Position numbers and translations under genes: made by a program
Source of the DNA: Bryoerythrophyllum caledonicum
Taxonomy: Eukaryota > Streptophyta > Bryopsida > Pottiales > Pottiaceae
DNA: 64,000 bases
Direction of reading: 5' to 3'
Assembly (NCBI GenBank): GCA_963971425.1
Contig: OZ020521.1
Span: 622,501-686,500, forward strand
The notes under the pieces: generated by a model
What the model was told of the DNA's origin: nothing
Database searches by the model: none
The model's input: the letters and a program-made list of their open reading frames with translations, nothing else
Part shown: one piece after another, positions 62,144 to 64,000 of the stretch
How the letters are laid out: each line of letters begins with the position of its first letter
How positions within the stretch are numbered: position 1 is the first letter of the stretch

Positions 62144-62396
62144 CGGACCATATTGACGAATGGTACAGGAAAGGGGGTGTGGACAAAACATGACCCTTCT
62201 TTTTGTGTTAGAGGAGGGTCAGGTTTTGTCCACACAATTTGGGGCTCAAAGGGTAATTTGGGGCTAAAGGCCCCAAATTTGGCAATTTTTTTCCCAAAAA
62301 GCTTCTAGACCCCCGAAGTAAAAAAATTCAAAAAAAGAGGCCTACCCCTAGCCCACCCTTCGTAACATCCGCCTACAGGAAATAAAGATATCCGGG

Positions 62397-63323
62397 CTAA
62401 CCCTTAAATTAGCAAGAGTCCCCTCAAGGGATCTCTTGAAGATTCGGGCATGTTCCTCTTGTGTCAGTTTATAACATTTTTAAAAAAAATTGTTATTGTA
62501 GATAGACATTACTAAAAGCTTTGTGTGAGTCCAATTTTTCCCCAAATTTGACATTTTATGAAAAAGTTATAGGGTTTTGAAGTTCAAATGGGGAGAGCGG
62601 GTATATCAGACAACTCCAAAAACTTTTACTACAACACTCTATTGAATGTGAGATTTCCAACAAAGCAAGTAATATTATTTCCTTTCATATTGTCAAAAAA
62701 AATCTCTTGTCTTCTGTAAAAAGTAGCATATGAATCCAAGTCAAACATTTTCACACATTGTCGCACATTGTCGGACAAGGTACCAAAAATCTTCTTTCTT
62801 TCCACATAAAACTTTGAGATCTTCATAATTTTAACTTTTTATTTACCCCAATGCATAACATGGTGTAAACCTTTTCATTGACCATTCCAATCCTCATTCT
62901 AAAACATACTAACTTCACCAAAAAAAATAAAACGTGAATTGACAATTTTTGAATATGCTACACCCTTTGTTTGCGCCTAAAAATTGGTGTACAATGAACT
63001 AATATCATGCTTAACATGGTGGTAATGAATTTAGACCTTGTGTATCGAAAAAATTGGACACCAAGTGGAGTCAAAGTCTACTGATCCACTAAACACAGGG
63101 AAGAGAATGGACCCTTTTATGTACTTCAAACACTATAATCTTTCAATCTGTGCGGTCAAACTTTATGAAACTTTATTGCGAATGTTACTGAAGAAGATTT
63201 AATTGAGATCCTACAGTTCACACTAGAAATAAGAGTTTTGGTTTTTTTCCTTACTAATTACACCGAAACAAGTAGTTTTGAAGTGTTTTTGGTTTGAAAA
63301 TGGCTTGGTAATTTAGGGGTTAA
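62397..63323 (+). mobile_element. MITE, TTAACCCC family, full length
   Basis: About 926 bp from CTAACCCTTAAATTA (62397) to TTTAGGGGTTAA (63323). It matches 53415-54331 along its length in reverse. One of the two best copies for defining the family. Confidence 0.8.
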
Positions 63324-64000
63324 TAGTTACTCCTCAAAGATTCCTAAATGGGATAGTCACAGTAACACACATTCTTCTACAAATCTGGGAAGTACTGAAT
63401 ACCAAATTTCCATTCTTAGTCAAGAAACGATAATTATAATAGCTGACTTCAACATGTATTTTGAGTGCATTGTTACACCTTTCAAGTATGGATGCGTCTC
63501 AAGTGAATTACGTCCATTTCTACATTTATTTGAATTGCAATAATAGTGTCCACCTTTGTGTGAGTTAATTAAGAATTCACAGGCTCCCTTACTTTGGAAA
63601 GGAAAATATGATTTTTAAAACATTTCATCAGTCGACTGTTGAGCTGCAATTTCCCATCATATGTAAAAATGAGCAAGTGGCAGGATGAGCAAGCAGTAAG
63701 ATTTGAAGACAATGTAAGCTGGCCACACAACACCCCAGGATACCATCATGAGTGCACATGATACCAGACTGGAACAAAACCATCAGCAACACTGAAGCCA
63801 AAATTGTGCAAGATTGAACCAGCTAACACACACATATAGACTCAGGTGCAGAAGACAAGTGCAGAGATATGATGGACCTCGACCGGTACACAGAAGTAGA
63901 CGAAGACACACCATGCAACCCAAAAGAGAAGAGGTGCAGAAGAAATCGGTGTAAACTTCTTTATCAGATGAGAGGGAACCAGATCCTCCATTTCAAGCAA
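63324..64000. other. Intergenic, nothing recognised
   Basis: The last ~680 bp show no repeat of the families above and no convincing frame. Composition becomes more balanced after 63640, so an exon could begin here or beyond the window. Confidence 0.3.

Overview
The window looks like nuclear DNA of a land plant. Evidence: plant-type Ty3 and Copia retroelements with Asp- or Met-like tRNA primer sites, Tourist-like MITEs with TAA/TTA target duplications, GT-AG introns and TATA-box promoters. The gene families present are not ones I can name, and a non-seed plant (bryophyte, lycophyte or fern) is a low-confidence guess. No rRNA, tRNA, CRISPR or bacterial-type operon was seen.

Region 1 (about 0.5-16 kb) is the most interesting. 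It is GC-richer than the rest and holds two head-to-head gene pairs. In each pair a minus-strand gene encodes a nuclear-looking coiled-coil RING-H2 protein (840-3227 and 10857-13142). Facing it is a plus-strand gene for a divergent protein kinase with HND and DWG in place of HRD and DFG (4402-6345 and 13744-15294). A GC-rich tandem array lies between the two start regions and runs almost up to TATA boxes on one or both sides, as a shared two-way promoter would. Pair A uses an array of ATCCGC words spaced about one helical turn apart. Pair B uses near-palindromic units centred on GACGTC and spaced almost exactly 32 bp. Further arrays lie behind both kinases and in front of two short minus-strand genes: a truncated RING-family paralogue (8738-9415) and a BED zinc-finger fragment (7206-7490). 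Both RING genes carry in-frame stops without frameshifts.

Region 2 (16-31 kb) is repeat-dominated. It has a broken Copia fossil (about 17.04-19.78 kb), a small spliced unknown gene (20172-20824), a broken Ty3-type gag fossil (about 21.25-24.06 kb), and a 6.6-kb segment bracketed by inverted GTGAGCG heptamer repeats. That segment contains a stretch unusually rich in TTCCGGA words and an unrecognised 551-codon coiled-coil gene on the minus strand.

Region 3 (31-39 kb) has copies of a roughly 0.92-kb MITE family with TTAACCCC ends, a hairpin-forming inverted pair, and a broken gene of unknown family (about 35.75-39.28 kb). A young, whole-looking Ty3/gypsy element is inserted in that gene (39285-52840). 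It has 2.9-3.0 kb LTRs, an AGGGG target duplication and one uninterrupted 1990-codon Gag-Pol frame.

Region 4 (52.8-64 kb) is AT-rich and contains no gene I can support. It holds more MITE copies, small foldbacks, two Tourist-like MITEs with clean target duplications, and a head-to-head inverted pair (59864-62143) later split by one of those Tourist-like elements.
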